This document shows positions 34,682-43,220 of a stretch of 64,000 nt of DNA, piece after piece. Position numbers and translations under genes: made by a program. The stretch spans positions 62,001 to 126,000 of the forward strand of contig WYBM01000060.1 of assembly GCA_011525915.1 (NCBI GenBank). The letters run 5' to 3'. Numbering within the stretch: the first letter of the stretch is position 1; every line of letters begins with the position of its first letter. Below the pieces are notes generated by a model. It was not told where the DNA came from, ran no database searches, and saw nothing but the letters and a program-made list of their open reading frames with translations. Source of the DNA: Ardenticatenaceae bacterium. GTDB taxonomy: Bacteria > Chloroflexota > Anaerolineae > Promineifilales > Promineifilaceae.

Positions 34682-36766
34682 ATGTTTAAGCAAAAAAAAT
34701 CACTCTGGTGGTTGGTTATGTTGGTTGTTATTGGTCTGGCTGTTGCCGCCTGCCAACCCCAAGTAGAGACCGTTGAAGTAACCCGCGTCGTCGAAAGCAC
34801 AGTGGTAGAAACCGTGGAAGTTGAAGGCGAACCAGTAGAGGTCACCCGTGTCGTTGTCGAGACTGTCATTGAAACCGTGGAAGTAGAAGTGCCGGCCCCA
34901 GGAACAGACACAGGGCCGGTAGAGTTCATGTCTCCCGATAACACCGTTTACCGCACCCAGACCTTCGGTGACATTGATACCATGGACCCGAACCTGATTT
35001 ACGATACCGCCAGTGGTACCCTGGCCCTGAACGTCATGGAACCGCTCATCCGCTACAATCGGGAAGATGCTAACAACTTTGTGCCTGTCCTGGCTCTAGA
35101 AGTGCCCAGCCTGGAAAATGGCCTTATCTCCGAAGATGGTCTAACCTATACATTTAACATCCGTGAAGGCGTCACCTTCCATGAGGGTGGCACGCTGGAA
35201 CCGCATGACGTGGCTTACACTTTCCAGCGCGGTTTGCTGCAATCTGACCCCAACAGCGCCCAATGGCTGCTGTTGGAACCGATCCTGGGTTACAACCATT
35301 GCTTCGATATTACGGAAGGTATTGACCCTGACTGTAACCTGGCCGGGGACAAAGATGGGCTGCTAGCTACCGCGACGGCCGAACAACTGCTGGCCACCTG
35401 CGAACTGGTAAAAGCCGCTGTTGTCGCCGATGACGAAGCCGGCACCGTAGTCTTTACCCTGGCTGTGCCCTGGGGACCTTTCCTGGCTACCCTGCCGCCG
35501 GCCTGGGGTTCCATCCTGGATATGGAATGGGCCATTGAGCAAGGCGCGTGGGATGGCAGCTGCGAAACCTGGCAAAATCATTACTCACCGGGGTCAGAAA
35601 ACTCTGAACTCACAGATGTCATCAACGGTACCGGCCCCTACATGCTGGAAAGCTGGACACCGGGCGAAGGGTATGTCATGGTTGCCAATGAAAATTACTG
35701 GCGTGGTGATGACCAACCCGTGTGGGAAGGTGGCCCGGCCGGCCAACCGGCTATCAAAACTGTGGTTACCACTTTGGTAGATGAGTGGGGTACCCGCTTC
35801 GCTTCCTTACAAGCTGGTGATGCCGAAAATGTCACTGTAAACCTGGCAGACCGGCCGCAGGCTGATGAATTTGTAGGTGAAATCTGTGATGCTGATGGCG
35901 CCTGCGCAGAAAACCCAGACAACCCCAATGGCGGGCTGCGTAAATGGGCCAGCCTGCCCAGCGTCTCCCGCACCGACGTGTTTATGATCTTCGACACCGG
36001 GGCCGATTCGCCGTACATTGGCAGCGGCCAGTTGGATGGCAACGGCATTCCGTCTAACTTCTTCAGCGACATTCACGTACGTCGGGCAATGAACTACTGC
36101 TTTGACTACGACACCTACATTGCCGAAGCACTCAACGGTGAAGGTGTACGCAACAACGGCCCCATCATCAAGGGCATGCTGGGTTACAATGAAGATGGCC
36201 CCATGTACGAGTATGATCCTGAACAATGCGCCGCTGAGTTGGAACAGGCGTGGGATGGCCAATTACCAGAAATCGGTTTCCGCTTCCAGATTGCCTACAA
36301 CACCGGCAACACCGCCCGCCAGACTGTAGGCGAAATTTTACAGTCTGAGATGGCCGCTATCAACAGCGCATACCAGGTGGAAATTGTCGGCCTGCCGTGG
36401 CCAACCTTCCTGCGTACCTTCCGCGCTTCACAGATCCCGGTCATTGCCAGCGGCTGGTTGGAAGATATCCATGACCCGCACAACTGGGTGCAGCCCTTCA
36501 CCGTTGGCACGTACGCCGGCCGTCAAAAGCTGCCCCAAGAGATCATTGATCAATTCACGGCTCTGGTGAATGCCGGTGTGGCTACGGCAGACCCGGCCGA
36601 ACGTGAAGCAGTTTACGCTGAACTTCAACAACTGCATCATGACCTGGCTATTCAAATCACATTGGCCCAGGCCTTTGGTGCCCGTTATGAGCAGCGCTGG
36701 GTTGATGGCTGGTATTACAATCCCATCGAATCCGGCACCTATTACTACGCTATGAGCCTAAAGTAG
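34682..36766 (+). CDS. oligopeptide-binding lipoprotein, importer 1
   Basis: 694 residues. Signal peptide with lipobox GLAVAAC (Cys about 23), then an odd linker (24-74) of VETVEV/VTRVV units rich in Val, Glu and Thr, then the family 5 extracellular solute-binding fold (RTQTFGDIDTMDPNLIYDTA, GLTYTFNIREGVTFHEGG, NGTGPYMLESWTPG, HVRRAMNYCFDYDTYI). Ribosome site GGAGGAG. It captures peptides or similar ligands for the permeases encoded next. Multiple Cys pairs in the body (for example CDADGAC) suggest disulfides. ACGGCCGT is absent throughout. Confidence 0.93.
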   Translation: MFKQKKSLWWLVMLVVIGLAVAACQPQVETVEVTRVVESTVVETVEVEGEPVEVTRVVVETVIETVEVEVPAPGTDTGPVEFMSPDNTVYRTQTFGDIDTMDPNLIYDTASGTLALNVMEPLIRYNREDANNFVPVLALEVPSLENGLISEDGLTYTFNIREGVTFHEGGTLEPHDVAYTFQRGLLQSDPNSAQWLLLEPILGYNHCFDITEGIDPDCNLAGDKDGLLATATAEQLLATCELVKAAVVADDEAGTVVFTLAVPWGPFLATLPPAWGSILDMEWAIEQGAWDGSCETWQNHYSPGSENSELTDVINGTGPYMLESWTPGEGYVMVANENYWRGDDQPVWEGGPAGQPAIKTVVTTLVDEWGTRFASLQAGDAENVTVNLADRPQADEFVGEICDADGACAENPDNPNGGLRKWASLPSVSRTDVFMIFDTGADSPYIGSGQLDGNGIPSNFFSDIHVRRAMNYCFDYDTYIAEALNGEGVRNNGPIIKGMLGYNEDGPMYEYDPEQCAAELEQAWDGQLPEIGFRFQIAYNTGNTARQTVGEILQSEMAAINSAYQVEIVGLPWPTFLRTFRASQIPVIASGWLEDIHDPHNWVQPFTVGTYAGRQKLPQEIIDQFTALVNAGVATADPAEREAVYAELQQLHHDLAIQITLAQAFGARYEQRWVDGWYYNPIESGTYYYAMSLK

Positions 36767-36852
36767 CTGGGTGCTTGATTGCCTCTTGATCTGGCTGACG
36801 GTAAAAGTGGTGGTCAAACATTCACACGTGTAGCTATGCGTTATTAGAAGGT

Positions 36853-36890
36853 CGGCATTCTCAAGATAAGACTTGAGAATGCCGCTTTCT
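36853..36890 (+). terminator. strong hairpin after the binding-protein gene
   Basis: Perfect 13-bp stem CGGCATTCTCAAG/CTTGAGAATGCCG (36853-36865, 36872-36884), 6-base loop, then CTTTCTCTT. It would make the binding protein more abundant than the permeases, or end the transcript. Confidence 0.75.
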
Positions 36891-37056
36891 CTTACCCGGT
36901 TCAGGCAAATCCACTGCTGATTGTGTTATCATTTCAGAGTCCACAGTAGATTTTCCTGAAAAGGAAAGTTTAAAGGGCGGTATGTCAATATATAAACGTG
37001 CAATCACGTATAATAACTGTATCAGGGGAAATTTCTATGATGATTAGGAGAGTGCC

Positions 37057-38121
37057 ATGACTGCATATATCATTCGCCGATTGCTTTACATGCCGATCAT
37101 TTTGTTTGGTGTGACTTTGCTGATCTTTTGCATGCTGCAAATTTTGGGGCCAGTGGAACGTTCGGCGCTCTATGTGCGTGATGTGCCTAAAACAGACAGC
37201 CAGGTGGAAGCCATTATCAAACGCTACGGTCTGGATGATCCCGTTCCGCTGCAATACTGGCACTGGATGGTGGGACGTGAAGATCAGGCTACAGGTGAAA
37301 TTATAGGGGGCGTGCTGCGTGGTGACCTGGGGTTTTCTCGTACCGGGCGTGAACCGGTCACCGATATGCTAAAACGACGCTTCCCGGCTACCCTGGAACT
37401 GGCACTGTGGTCCATGATCCCCATCATTGCTGGCGGCATCTGGATGGGCATTAAGGCAGCTTTAAATCATAACAAACTGATTGACCAGGCTTCCCGTGTT
37501 TTTGCTACGTTGGGCTGGTCCGTGCCCACCTTTGTGTTAGCCTTGATTTTACTGCTTGTTTTTTATGCCCGTCTGGACTGGTTCCAGCCGGGGCGGCTGT
37601 CTACGCAATTTGGGCTGGAGGTGACCCGACCTGGGTTTACCGTATATACAAACATGATGACTGTGGATGCCTTATTAAATCGGCGGTTTGACATTTTTGT
37701 GGACGCTATAAGACATCTGGTTTTACCAGTCATCACCCTGGCCGTTGTGCAGTGGGCGTTGTTATTACGAGTCACCCGTTCTTCTATGTTAGAAGAGATG
37801 CGCCAGGATTATGTGCGCACCGCCCGCTCTAAAGGGTTACGTGAAAGAACAATCGTCAACCGCCACATTCGCCGTAATGCCCTGATTCCCGTAGTAACGA
37901 TTGCTGGCGCCACCCTGGCCGGCCTCATGAATGGCGTGGTGGTCACGGAGGTTATTTTTAACTACCCTGGCCTGGGGAAGATGGCCGCTGACGCTGCCGT
38001 GCAGTTAGATGTCTTAACCATGTTGGGTTTTGCCTTGTTTAACGGGGTGATGTTTGTGGTGGCCTACCTGGTAGTAGACGTTTTGTACGTGGTCATTGAT
38101 CCTCGCATACGTCTTTCATGA
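37057..38121 (+). CDS. peptide ABC permease (OppB/DppB type), importer 1
   Basis: 354 residues, six spans. Begins MTAYIIRRLLYMPIILFGVT, the family N-terminus; the inner-membrane coupling loop is RTARSKGLRERTIVNRHIRR (EAA type) and it ends VDVLYVVIDPRIRLS. SD AGGAG before the ATG. A TATAAT near 37009 may give it a promoter of its own after the terminator. Forms the channel with the next gene product. Confidence 0.93.
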   Translation: MTAYIIRRLLYMPIILFGVTLLIFCMLQILGPVERSALYVRDVPKTDSQVEAIIKRYGLDDPVPLQYWHWMVGREDQATGEIIGGVLRGDLGFSRTGREPVTDMLKRRFPATLELALWSMIPIIAGGIWMGIKAALNHNKLIDQASRVFATLGWSVPTFVLALILLLVFYARLDWFQPGRLSTQFGLEVTRPGFTVYTNMMTVDALLNRRFDIFVDAIRHLVLPVITLAVVQWALLLRVTRSSMLEEMRQDYVRTARSKGLRERTIVNRHIRRNALIPVVTIAGATLAGLMNGVVVTEVIFNYPGLGKMAADAAVQLDVLTMLGFALFNGVMFVVAYLVVDVLYVVIDPRIRLS

Positions 38122-38188
38122 GTAATGGACATTTTTGTGGTACGGGCAGTGAGGCAAGGCTGCTTTCAAGAAAACAACAGGTGATACT

Positions 38189-39247
38189 ATGACAACAAAT
38201 GATGTTCTGAGTCCCGCTGGTGGACCAGCCACCATCCCGACAGAGCGGGTGGGGCTGCGCCCGCCCACCCGATTAGAAAAGGCCTTGGGCCCAGAATGGG
38301 CCCGCCTGATAAAAGGCGTGTTCACCAACCCCCTTTCCGTAATGGGGCTCATTATTGTAGCCGGGTTTATAATTGTAGGTTTATTGGCGCCGCTATTGGC
38401 GCCACCGCCCAAGCCCAATTGGGACCCTTATGATATCCCTCGTGACGGCTTTCAGAATGAGCCGAAGCCGCCGGGGACACCCTGGGTTAAAAATGCCCCT
38501 TATTATGTCCCCGCCTGGTACCGCATAACCGGCAATGAAGAGTGGGTCCATTTATTGGGCACCACCGGGGGGCAGTATGACATCTGGTATGGCCTTATTT
38601 GGGGCACACGCACGGCCCTGTTAGCTGGGACGTTTGTAGTCGCTGTTTCGGCCACTCTGGGCATTGTGATTGGCGCCATAGCCGGGTATTTTGGCGGCTG
38701 GATCGATGATTTGTTGATGCGTATTGTGGAGGTTTTTGTTGTCTTCCCGGGGTTGGTGGCTGTGTTGGTGTTATCTTCTATTCTGATACCGATCTTTGGG
38801 CGCAGTATCCGGCCGGCCGTTATTGCGCTTATTGTTTTTGGCTGGATGGGGTATGCCCGTTTGTTACGGGGTGATGTACTCTCCAACAAAGAACGAGATT
38901 ACGTTATGGCCGCCCGCGCCAGTGGCGCCAAAGATTCACACATTATCTTAAAGCATGTATTGCCAAACGCCATTTTCCCCACCCTGGTATTTTTATCGTT
39001 AGACATGGGGTCCATTGTCTTATCATTTGCGGCGTTGAGCTTTTTAGGTGTGGGTGTGGAGCCAGGGTACGCTGATTGGGGGCAGATTGTTAGTTTTGCC
39101 CGCAGCTATATTGTCTCTTTGGACACTTATTGGTATGTCATCTTGTTCCCCGGATTAGCGCTATTGTTTTACGGTTTGGGCTGGAACTTGCTCGGCGATG
39201 CACTGCGGGATATTTTGGACCCCAAGCTGCGGGGTAAGAGCGGGTAG
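38189..39247 (+). CDS. peptide ABC permease (OppC/DppC type), importer 1
   Basis: 352 residues. Cytoplasmic N-terminus, one span (MGLIIVAGFIIVGLLAPLLA), a long periplasmic insertion (about 72-130, GNEEWVHLLGTTGGQYDIWYG), then five spans with the EAA loop MAARASGAKDSHIILKHVLP and the end LGDALRDILDPKLRGKSG. Last gene of importer 1; an intrinsic terminator follows at 39343. The frame is free of ACGGCCGT like its neighbours. Confidence 0.93.
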   Translation: MTTNDVLSPAGGPATIPTERVGLRPPTRLEKALGPEWARLIKGVFTNPLSVMGLIIVAGFIIVGLLAPLLAPPPKPNWDPYDIPRDGFQNEPKPPGTPWVKNAPYYVPAWYRITGNEEWVHLLGTTGGQYDIWYGLIWGTRTALLAGTFVVAVSATLGIVIGAIAGYFGGWIDDLLMRIVEVFVVFPGLVAVLVLSSILIPIFGRSIRPAVIALIVFGWMGYARLLRGDVLSNKERDYVMAARASGAKDSHIILKHVLPNAIFPTLVFLSLDMGSIVLSFAALSFLGVGVEPGYADWGQIVSFARSYIVSLDTYWYVILFPGLALLFYGLGWNLLGDALRDILDPKLRGKSG

Positions 39248-39342
39248 GTCAACTTAATAAACAAGGATGGTAGGTAAGGGGGCGCGTTGGCCTCTCAGAT
39301 AGTGGAATAATGCTCCCTTTACCTTATCCATAGAATATGAGA

Positions 39343-39376
39343 AAGCGGGTTGCATGGTTAGCCCGCTTCTTTTTTT
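39343..39376 (+). terminator. intrinsic terminator of importer 1
   Basis: AAGCGGG (39343-39349) pairs with CCCGCTT (39362-39368), followed by CTTTTTTTG. The loop contains the ATG at 39354, which therefore should not be the start of the next gene. Confidence 0.8.
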
Positions 39377-39380
39377 GTTG

Positions 39381-40115
39381 ATGTGGAATTTTGTAAGCAA
39401 CCGGGGGGGCATTTGCCGGACAGTAGCCATGGGACTCACGGCCGTTACCCTGTTATGTCTCATCCCTTTTTCCCTGGCTCAGGCCCAAACGGCCGTACCC
39501 ACCCCCGACCGGCTGGCCGCCCCTCCTACTGTGCTCGCACCAACCCAGGCTGATGACGGCGCGCAACTGTACTGGCTGCACTGCCAACCCTGCCATGGTG
39601 ACGTAGGCCAGGGGCTAACCGACGCCCTCGATGATGATTGGCGTGCCCAATACCCGCCAGAAGACCAATATTGTTGGGAGTCTGGCTGCCACGGGGCACG
39701 GCCGTATGAAGAAGGCTTTACCATCCCCCGACAAATTCCGCCGGTCATGGGTGAAGGCAGCCTGCAGCGGTTTACTACCCTGGCCGAGGCCTACACTTTC
39801 ATACGGGCAGCCATGCCCTTGCAGGCGCCCAACAGCCTGACCGATGCTGAATACCTGGCAATAACCGCTTTCCTGGCACAGGCTCACAATGCTGGGAACG
39901 GTCAACAATTAACGGAAGACACTTTAGGCACAATTCCCCTGTCTACGGTGTATAATCAGCCAGCGTTAACACCAACACCCACCCTGCCTCCCCTAGCGGG
40001 AAAACCTATGACTCCTGAGCCAACACCTTTACCCGCTATAGGCTGGCTGATAGGTGGTGTATTTGTGATGATAGTTATTCTAGGAGGCGTGATATGGCGT
40101 CGTCACGGCCGTTAA
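39381..40115 (+). CDS. membrane-anchored cytochrome c
   Basis: 244 residues from the ATG at 39381; the ATG at 39354 lies in a terminator loop, and 39429 is an alternative. Signal peptide with basic n-region (NRGGICR) and core GLTAVTLLCLIPFSLAQA; haem motif C68-x2-C71-H72 (HCQPCHGDVGQG) with likely axial Met145 (AAMPLQAP); a second C98-x4-C103-H104 (CWESGCHG) could bind another haem in the rare CX4CH form or make a disulfide. A Thr-Pro linker (about 190-215) leads to a C-terminal span (WLIGGVFVMIVILGGVIW). Extracytoplasmic electron carrier; partner unknown. Overlaps the next gene by 22 bases. Confidence 0.82.
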   Translation: MWNFVSNRGGICRTVAMGLTAVTLLCLIPFSLAQAQTAVPTPDRLAAPPTVLAPTQADDGAQLYWLHCQPCHGDVGQGLTDALDDDWRAQYPPEDQYCWESGCHGARPYEEGFTIPRQIPPVMGEGSLQRFTTLAEAYTFIRAAMPLQAPNSLTDAEYLAITAFLAQAHNAGNGQQLTEDTLGTIPLSTVYNQPALTPTPTLPPLAGKPMTPEPTPLPAIGWLIGGVFVMIVILGGVIWRRHGR

Positions 40116-41278
40116 ACCGGGCAAATGACCCTTCTGCTATGTATTTTCCCCAAGAAACACACCAACTGCCAAGCTACGGCCGTCTGGCTGTGCTAAACGG
40201 CCTGCTCATCGGGCTGGCTATCAGCCTGGCATACTGGGGACCCAAAGTCATGGTACTTTTAGATTTACCGGTACCGTCAGTTTACCCGGGCATCATTTTG
40301 AGTTCGCTGCTTATCATTCTACTGTGTACGGTCGTTGGCTGGCTCTCCGGAATCATGGGAAAGGGGTGGGTAACAGCGCTGGCCTGGTTGGGCACGGCCG
40401 TTACCGTTACCCTGCTGTTGGGCCATATCCCCCTCATCAGCCAGAACTGGTGGGGCTGGCTTGCTGATAGTCGCTTCCGTGGCCTGCCCATTTATACCAT
40501 GCCACCAAACATCACCTGGTGGAGCTTCATCATAGCTGGCCTGGCGCTTATTTTCGTGTTGGTTATTCTGGCCATCTTACAAGCCCTGCGCCTGGAGCAC
40601 GCCTACAATGAACTGGGTGATCGGGCCAGCCTAAGCGCACGCGCCTTTTTCATCCTCTTGATTCCGGCGCTGTTTGCTGGCCTGGGGGCTTATATGATGC
40701 CTGATCATGCCGGTAATGCACCCCGGCAGGCGCTGGCCTTCACACACGAAGGCATACAGGTTGGCCGCACCTACAAAGGTGACCTGTTTGCGCTCTCTCG
40801 GCAAACCGGCTTTAACTACAGTGCTGTAGCGCCGGTACACGACCAGATTGACGGCCCTTACCAACTGGCCGTGGCCGAAATAGACCCGTTTGGCTCCTTA
40901 ATCACCATCGCCGCCCATTTTGACAGTGGTGCCTGGATCAACTGCCAGGTGAACGCCGACTACCTACGGGCTACATACCTGAGTTTTTGTAATGAGGCGT
41001 CACGGCCGTATACAGTTGGGTTCCGCAGCCTTTTTACTGGTGAACCGCTGCCAGAAACCTGCTTTGGCTGCCGGCCCCAGGTAAATGCTGAATGGCTGTC
41101 CTGGTTGCAAAGGCGGGCGGGCCGGTTTGAGGGCACACCCCACTTTGAATGGTTGGCGCAGCAGGGCAGTTACATCTGGATGCGCGCCGCCTCACCCAAC
41201 GGGGAGTATGCTATTGATTGTCTGTTTCACGGTATTAAAAACGTAACTGTGGAAAAATGCATGGAGGCCAGCAAGTAG
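40094..41278 (+). CDS. hypothetical polytopic membrane protein
   Basis: 394 residues, start supported by AGGAGG and by overlap with the cytochrome gene. Four or five spans: about 33-55, 63-85 (GIILSSLLIILLCTVVGWLS), 92-112, 135-165 (WWSFIIAGLALIFVLVILAI) and 178-200; the C-terminal 190 residues are extracytoplasmic with four cysteines, two in CFGCRPQ. No family recognised. Coupling to the cytochrome c suggests a joint role in membrane electron transfer or assembly, but no cofactor site is visible. Confidence 0.75.
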   Translation: MASSRPLNRANDPSAMYFPQETHQLPSYGRLAVLNGLLIGLAISLAYWGPKVMVLLDLPVPSVYPGIILSSLLIILLCTVVGWLSGIMGKGWVTALAWLGTAVTVTLLLGHIPLISQNWWGWLADSRFRGLPIYTMPPNITWWSFIIAGLALIFVLVILAILQALRLEHAYNELGDRASLSARAFFILLIPALFAGLGAYMMPDHAGNAPRQALAFTHEGIQVGRTYKGDLFALSRQTGFNYSAVAPVHDQIDGPYQLAVAEIDPFGSLITIAAHFDSGAWINCQVNADYLRATYLSFCNEASRPYTVGFRSLFTGEPLPETCFGCRPQVNAEWLSWLQRRAGRFEGTPHFEWLAQQGSYIWMRAASPNGEYAIDCLFHGIKNVTVEKCMEASK

Positions 41279-41284
41279 ACCAGG

Positions 41285-42301
41285 TTAAGGGAGAAAAGAC
41301 CTGGCCCCGGCGAACCGGTCCCGCAAATGGTCAACCGCCTGCACGTCATCTATAAATACGCCGTTGTGGCTGCGCGAGGCATGAATCATCTGCCAGCCAC
41401 CTAAACTCATGCCCACATGTGAAATGCGGCGGTGATCCCCTTCGCCGCCAAAAAAGAAGAGGTCCCCCGGCTGGTAGGGTGGCATTACCGGCTGCCCAGC
41501 CATATACTGCATATCCGCGTCACGTGGCAGCGGCATGCCGCTCAGCTTGTGCAGCAGCTGCACGTAGCCAGAACAGTCCAGACCATATGCCGAGATGCCA
41601 GCCCACAGGTAAGGCACCCCAATAAAACGATGGGCGTCAGCTACCAGTTGCACCCGGCAGGCCTCTGCGGTTTGTGGAAAAGCATTGAAAGAACGTAACT
41701 CCGTAGCCGGCAACCAGCCCGCCTGACCATCGGCCAGTTTAATTTGCTGCCAGGCATCTGAGGTGGCCTCAATGGCCACGGCCGTGCCGCCAAGAATGCG
41801 GTTCAACAACGCTGCTTCTTTTTCAGGAGCTGCTCGTAACAAACCAACCGGTTCACACACCAGATGCGTGGCCTCGGGCGGCAGCACGTCGCCACAGTAT
41901 GGTCGGTAAACCCACCCCAGGTAACCATCTGTCTGGCGCACAAAAGCCCACCGCCCGTCTTCTTGCAGCCATTCCACGACCGTGCCATTCAGCAGCTGGC
42001 TGCCTGGCTCAGACAAAAAACCAGGGGCATTATGCAGGCCGGTAATGGTAGTGGTCATCACCAAGAGATGTGGCTGCGGTTGGCGCAAGACAGTAACGGC
42101 CGCGATGTCCAGAGCGTGACCGGGAAAGTGCCTCAGGAGGTGCTGGGTGACGGCCGTTAACGTGGCTTTGTCCAAGACCACCCCTTGCAAAGTGATAGAG
42201 GCATCATTCACCGCTGCTATCTCTATCCGGCACACGTGAAGGCGTTTATCGGCAAAATTTGCGGCCACCATGGCCAGTGCTTCCTGCACTTTCGTAATCA
42301 T
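41285..42301 (-). CDS. NlpC/P60 peptidase with SH3-like domains
   Basis: 338 residues from the ATG at 42301 with AAGGAAA upstream. A BON-like alpha/beta unit (1-75), two bacterial SH3-like domains (about 80-140 and 145-205; GYLGWVYRPYC, GQAGWLPATEL), then NlpC/P60 (212-338) with catalytic C243 (GLDCSGYVQ), H295 (SHVGMSLGG) and H307 (MIHASRS). Such enzymes cut the gamma-D-Glu-diamino acid bond of peptidoglycan stem peptides. No signal peptide is seen, so it may act on imported cell-wall peptides, which fits its place between two peptide importers. Confidence 0.9.
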   Translation of the reverse strand: MITKVQEALAMVAANFADKRLHVCRIEIAAVNDASITLQGVVLDKATLTAVTQHLLRHFPGHALDIAAVTVLRQPQPHLLVMTTTITGLHNAPGFLSEPGSQLLNGTVVEWLQEDGRWAFVRQTDGYLGWVYRPYCGDVLPPEATHLVCEPVGLLRAAPEKEAALLNRILGGTAVAIEATSDAWQQIKLADGQAGWLPATELRSFNAFPQTAEACRVQLVADAHRFIGVPYLWAGISAYGLDCSGYVQLLHKLSGMPLPRDADMQYMAGQPVMPPYQPGDLFFFGGEGDHRRISHVGMSLGGWQMIHASRSHNGVFIDDVQAVDHLRDRFAGARSFLP

Positions 42302-42367
42302 AAGCTGTTTCCTTAAGTGACTGTCTAAAAACAACGTCCCGTTTTGCCAAAGTGAAGGTCACTTCAA

Positions 42368-42405
42368 GCGCGTCCATCAGTTCCCTAACTTATTGATGGA
42401 CGCGC
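42368..42405 (-). terminator. 12-bp hairpin after the MscS gene
   Basis: GCGCGTCCATCA/TGATGGACGCGC (42368-42379, 42394-42405) with a 14-base loop, directly after the MscS stop. T-run weak. Confidence 0.55.
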
Positions 42406-42407
42406 CC

Positions 42408-43211
42408 TTAGCTACCTAATTGAATATCTGCCTCTTGCAAACGCTCATGTACCAGCGCCAGCAGGCGTGGTCGCATCTCTGCCCCCGAGCCAAAGCGGGC
42501 CTTCACCAGCAGTGTCAGCTCCGTCTGCTGGCCCATCTCGCCAGACTCGCTAATCACCCGCCATGGTTCCAACAAATTGGGCAGCAGCACCACCGCTTCC
42601 CGGCCCAATGCCTCTAGCAGTGGTATCGCCTCCGGTAAATCACCGGCCGCAATTTTCAGGCTGACGGTGGCCGGGGAAAACAGTCCCCGGCTAAAATTGC
42701 GCACCATGCGAATCTCACCGTTGGGCACAATGAGCAGTTCCCCACTGGGGGCGCGCAGTGCCGTGGTACGAAGATTCACTTTCTCCACGATGCCTTCTAC
42801 GCCTAACAACTCTACCTTTTCACCCACATCAAACGGATCTTCAAAGAGGTAGCTGATGCCGATGAGAAAGTCGCTGATCAACGGCCGTGCGCCCAACCCA
42901 AATGCCGCACTAAACAAACCCACCATCCAGATAAGGGTCTCGGCCTGAATAAACTGGCTCAACGCCAGAATCATCGCAATAACAAACCCGGCAAACGTGA
43001 TGGTACTGGCGATCAGGCTGCGTAGTGTCTGGTAACGCTCTGGGCGCATCTGGCGGCCTTCTTTGGACATCTGCCCCACCCCCAACAGCCGGTCGGCCAG
43101 ATGTCCAGACAGCCGGGATACCAGCCACGCCAGCAAAAACAGCAACCCCAACCGCAGCGCATAACTCCACCATACGTCGGCCGATAAAATATAAACCAAT
43201 TGTGTCAACAT
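42408..43211 (-). CDS. MscS-family mechanosensitive channel
   Basis: 267 residues. Three spans in the first 115 residues, with the pore-lining helix FSAAFGLGARPLISDFLIGI, then the beta domain (FDVGEKVELLGVEGIVEKVN, NLRTTALRAPSGELLIVPNG) and the alpha/beta vestibule. Small-conductance channel relieving osmotic pressure; a minority transport other solutes. Starts 9 bases after the importer-2 ATPase on the same strand, so it is probably the last gene of that transcript. Confidence 0.9.
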   Translation of the reverse strand: MLTQLVYILSADVWWSYALRLGLLFLLAWLVSRLSGHLADRLLGVGQMSKEGRQMRPERYQTLRSLIASTITFAGFVIAMILALSQFIQAETLIWMVGLFSAAFGLGARPLISDFLIGISYLFEDPFDVGEKVELLGVEGIVEKVNLRTTALRAPSGELLIVPNGEIRMVRNFSRGLFSPATVSLKIAAGDLPEAIPLLEALGREAVVLLPNLLEPWRVISESGEMGQQTELTLLVKARFGSGAEMRPRLLALVHERLQEADIQLGS

Positions 43212-43220
43212 AAAAGAATT

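Noticed and set aside
34590..34766. 58-codon frame starting next to AAGGAGGTG before the importer-1 binding protein
   Set aside because: Ribosome site is too close to the ATG, the frame runs into the binding-protein gene and its C-terminal composition is just the shifted signal peptide; the GGAGGAG at 34672 fits the real gene.
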